This document shows positions 63,499 through 64,000 of a DNA stretch of 64,000 bases, piece by piece. Position 1 is the first letter of the stretch. Every line of letters starts with the position of its first letter. Source of the DNA: Poecilobothrus nobilitatus (taxonomy: Eukaryota; Arthropoda; Insecta; Diptera; Dolichopodidae); contig OX352774.1 in NCBI GenBank assembly GCA_947095535.1, positions 263,039,843 through 263,103,842 of the forward strand, given 5' to 3'. A program made the translations under genes and the position numbers. The notes below the pieces were generated by a model. That model did not search any database and was not told the origin of the DNA. It saw only the letters and a program-made list of their open reading frames with translations.

Positions 63499-63627
63499 AT
63501 AGGTTCGAATCCAACACAAGTCGTAATTATAATTCCGCCTTACGACATTTACAGTCACATCTGGAAAGTAAAGGTTGGATAATTTCTTTATCACATTTAT
63601 GTAGCAGGGGAATGAATTAAAAAAAAA
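63499..63627 (+). mobile_element. SINE-I, 5'-truncated copy with 9-bp target duplication
   Basis: It begins at the box B (AGGTTCGAATCC) and continues with CGCCTTACGACATTTACAGT, CACATCTGGAAAGTAAAGGT, CACATTTATGTAGCAGGGGA and a poly-A tail. It is flanked by the 9-bp duplication AATATCGAT (63490-63498 and 63628-63636). A truncated 5' end, an A-tail and a duplication are typical of incomplete LINE-driven insertion. Confidence 0.82.
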
Positions 63628-63636
63628 AATATCGAT

Positions 63637-64000
63637 GTATGTAACAAATACAGATACATGTTCTAATTGTCACTAAAAATATCAAACAGATGCCTATACT
63701 GAACAAATATTAAATTTTTTAAATTTTTGAAATAAATAGGTATTAATTAAAACTTTTATTATTTCTAATTATAATAAATTTTTTAAAAATTTACAATTTT
63801 ATTTGCATTTACATCTCATTTTTGTCATTTGTGTAGGATTGTATAGTTTGTATTTTATTTTTATCACGCAATAGGAATGCAATTAAAGTAGTTTTAACAA
63901 AAGTATCTCTAGCTATTTTAAGTAACTATGAAATTACAAAATGAATGCAATCTAATGAGGTAATAATTAAATAATATTATAATATCAAATAATATTATTG
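63637..64000. other. end of window, no gene seen
   Basis: A+T-rich; nothing assignable. Confidence 0.4.

Overview
The window is very A+T-rich eukaryotic DNA. It holds spliced genes with GT-AG introns, some only about 70 nt long, dense (TATG)n and ACATATGT-type microsatellites, and many decayed transposable elements. The protein similarities (an insect-type Vti1 SNARE and two insect ABCG half-transporters of the ABCG1/4 type) point to an insect. The repeat style suggests Diptera, which is an inference. There are no prokaryotic genes or CRISPR arrays, and I found no intact rRNA or tRNA gene.

Only three protein-coding loci are supported. (1) The last coding exon of a Vti1-like SNARE is on + at 2140-2652; the start of the gene is not seen. 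(2) A complete ten-exon ABCG half-transporter of 655 codons lies on - at 6739-3388, tail-to-tail with Vti1. (3) A second, 5'-incomplete ABCG half-transporter lies on - at 59070-47200. It has six recognisable exons, a 9.1-kb intron after the Walker A exon, and a long Asn/Thr-rich linker between its ATPase and membrane halves. The two ABCG genes share exon boundaries and phases (a 118-nt Walker A exon, a 190/193-nt exon and a 169-nt membrane exon), so they are paralogues from one spliced ancestor. ABCG half-transporters work as dimers in membranes and usually move lipids or other hydrophobic compounds. The substrates of these two are unknown.

The rest, about 40 kb between the ABCG genes plus the introns and flanks, is non-coding as far as I can see. 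I could resolve: two tRNA-derived SINE families (three copies have clear 9-, 12- or 15-bp target-site duplications); a 699-bp hAT-type non-autonomous element with a perfect 8-bp duplication; three long-inverted-repeat (foldback) elements; remnants of LINE RNase H 3' ends in two types; several unnamed interspersed families each seen at least twice; a direct duplication of about 230 bp; 47-bp, 58-bp and 28-bp tandem repeats; a (TATATG)n microsatellite; and a perfect 21-bp hairpin at 14863-14914.

I did not find a convincing new molecular system. The most useful observations are the paired ABCG genes with their contrasting intron histories, the modular SINE families, the hairpin, and a small splice-flanked open segment at 21414-21552 that may be an isolated 5' exon or part of a foldback element.
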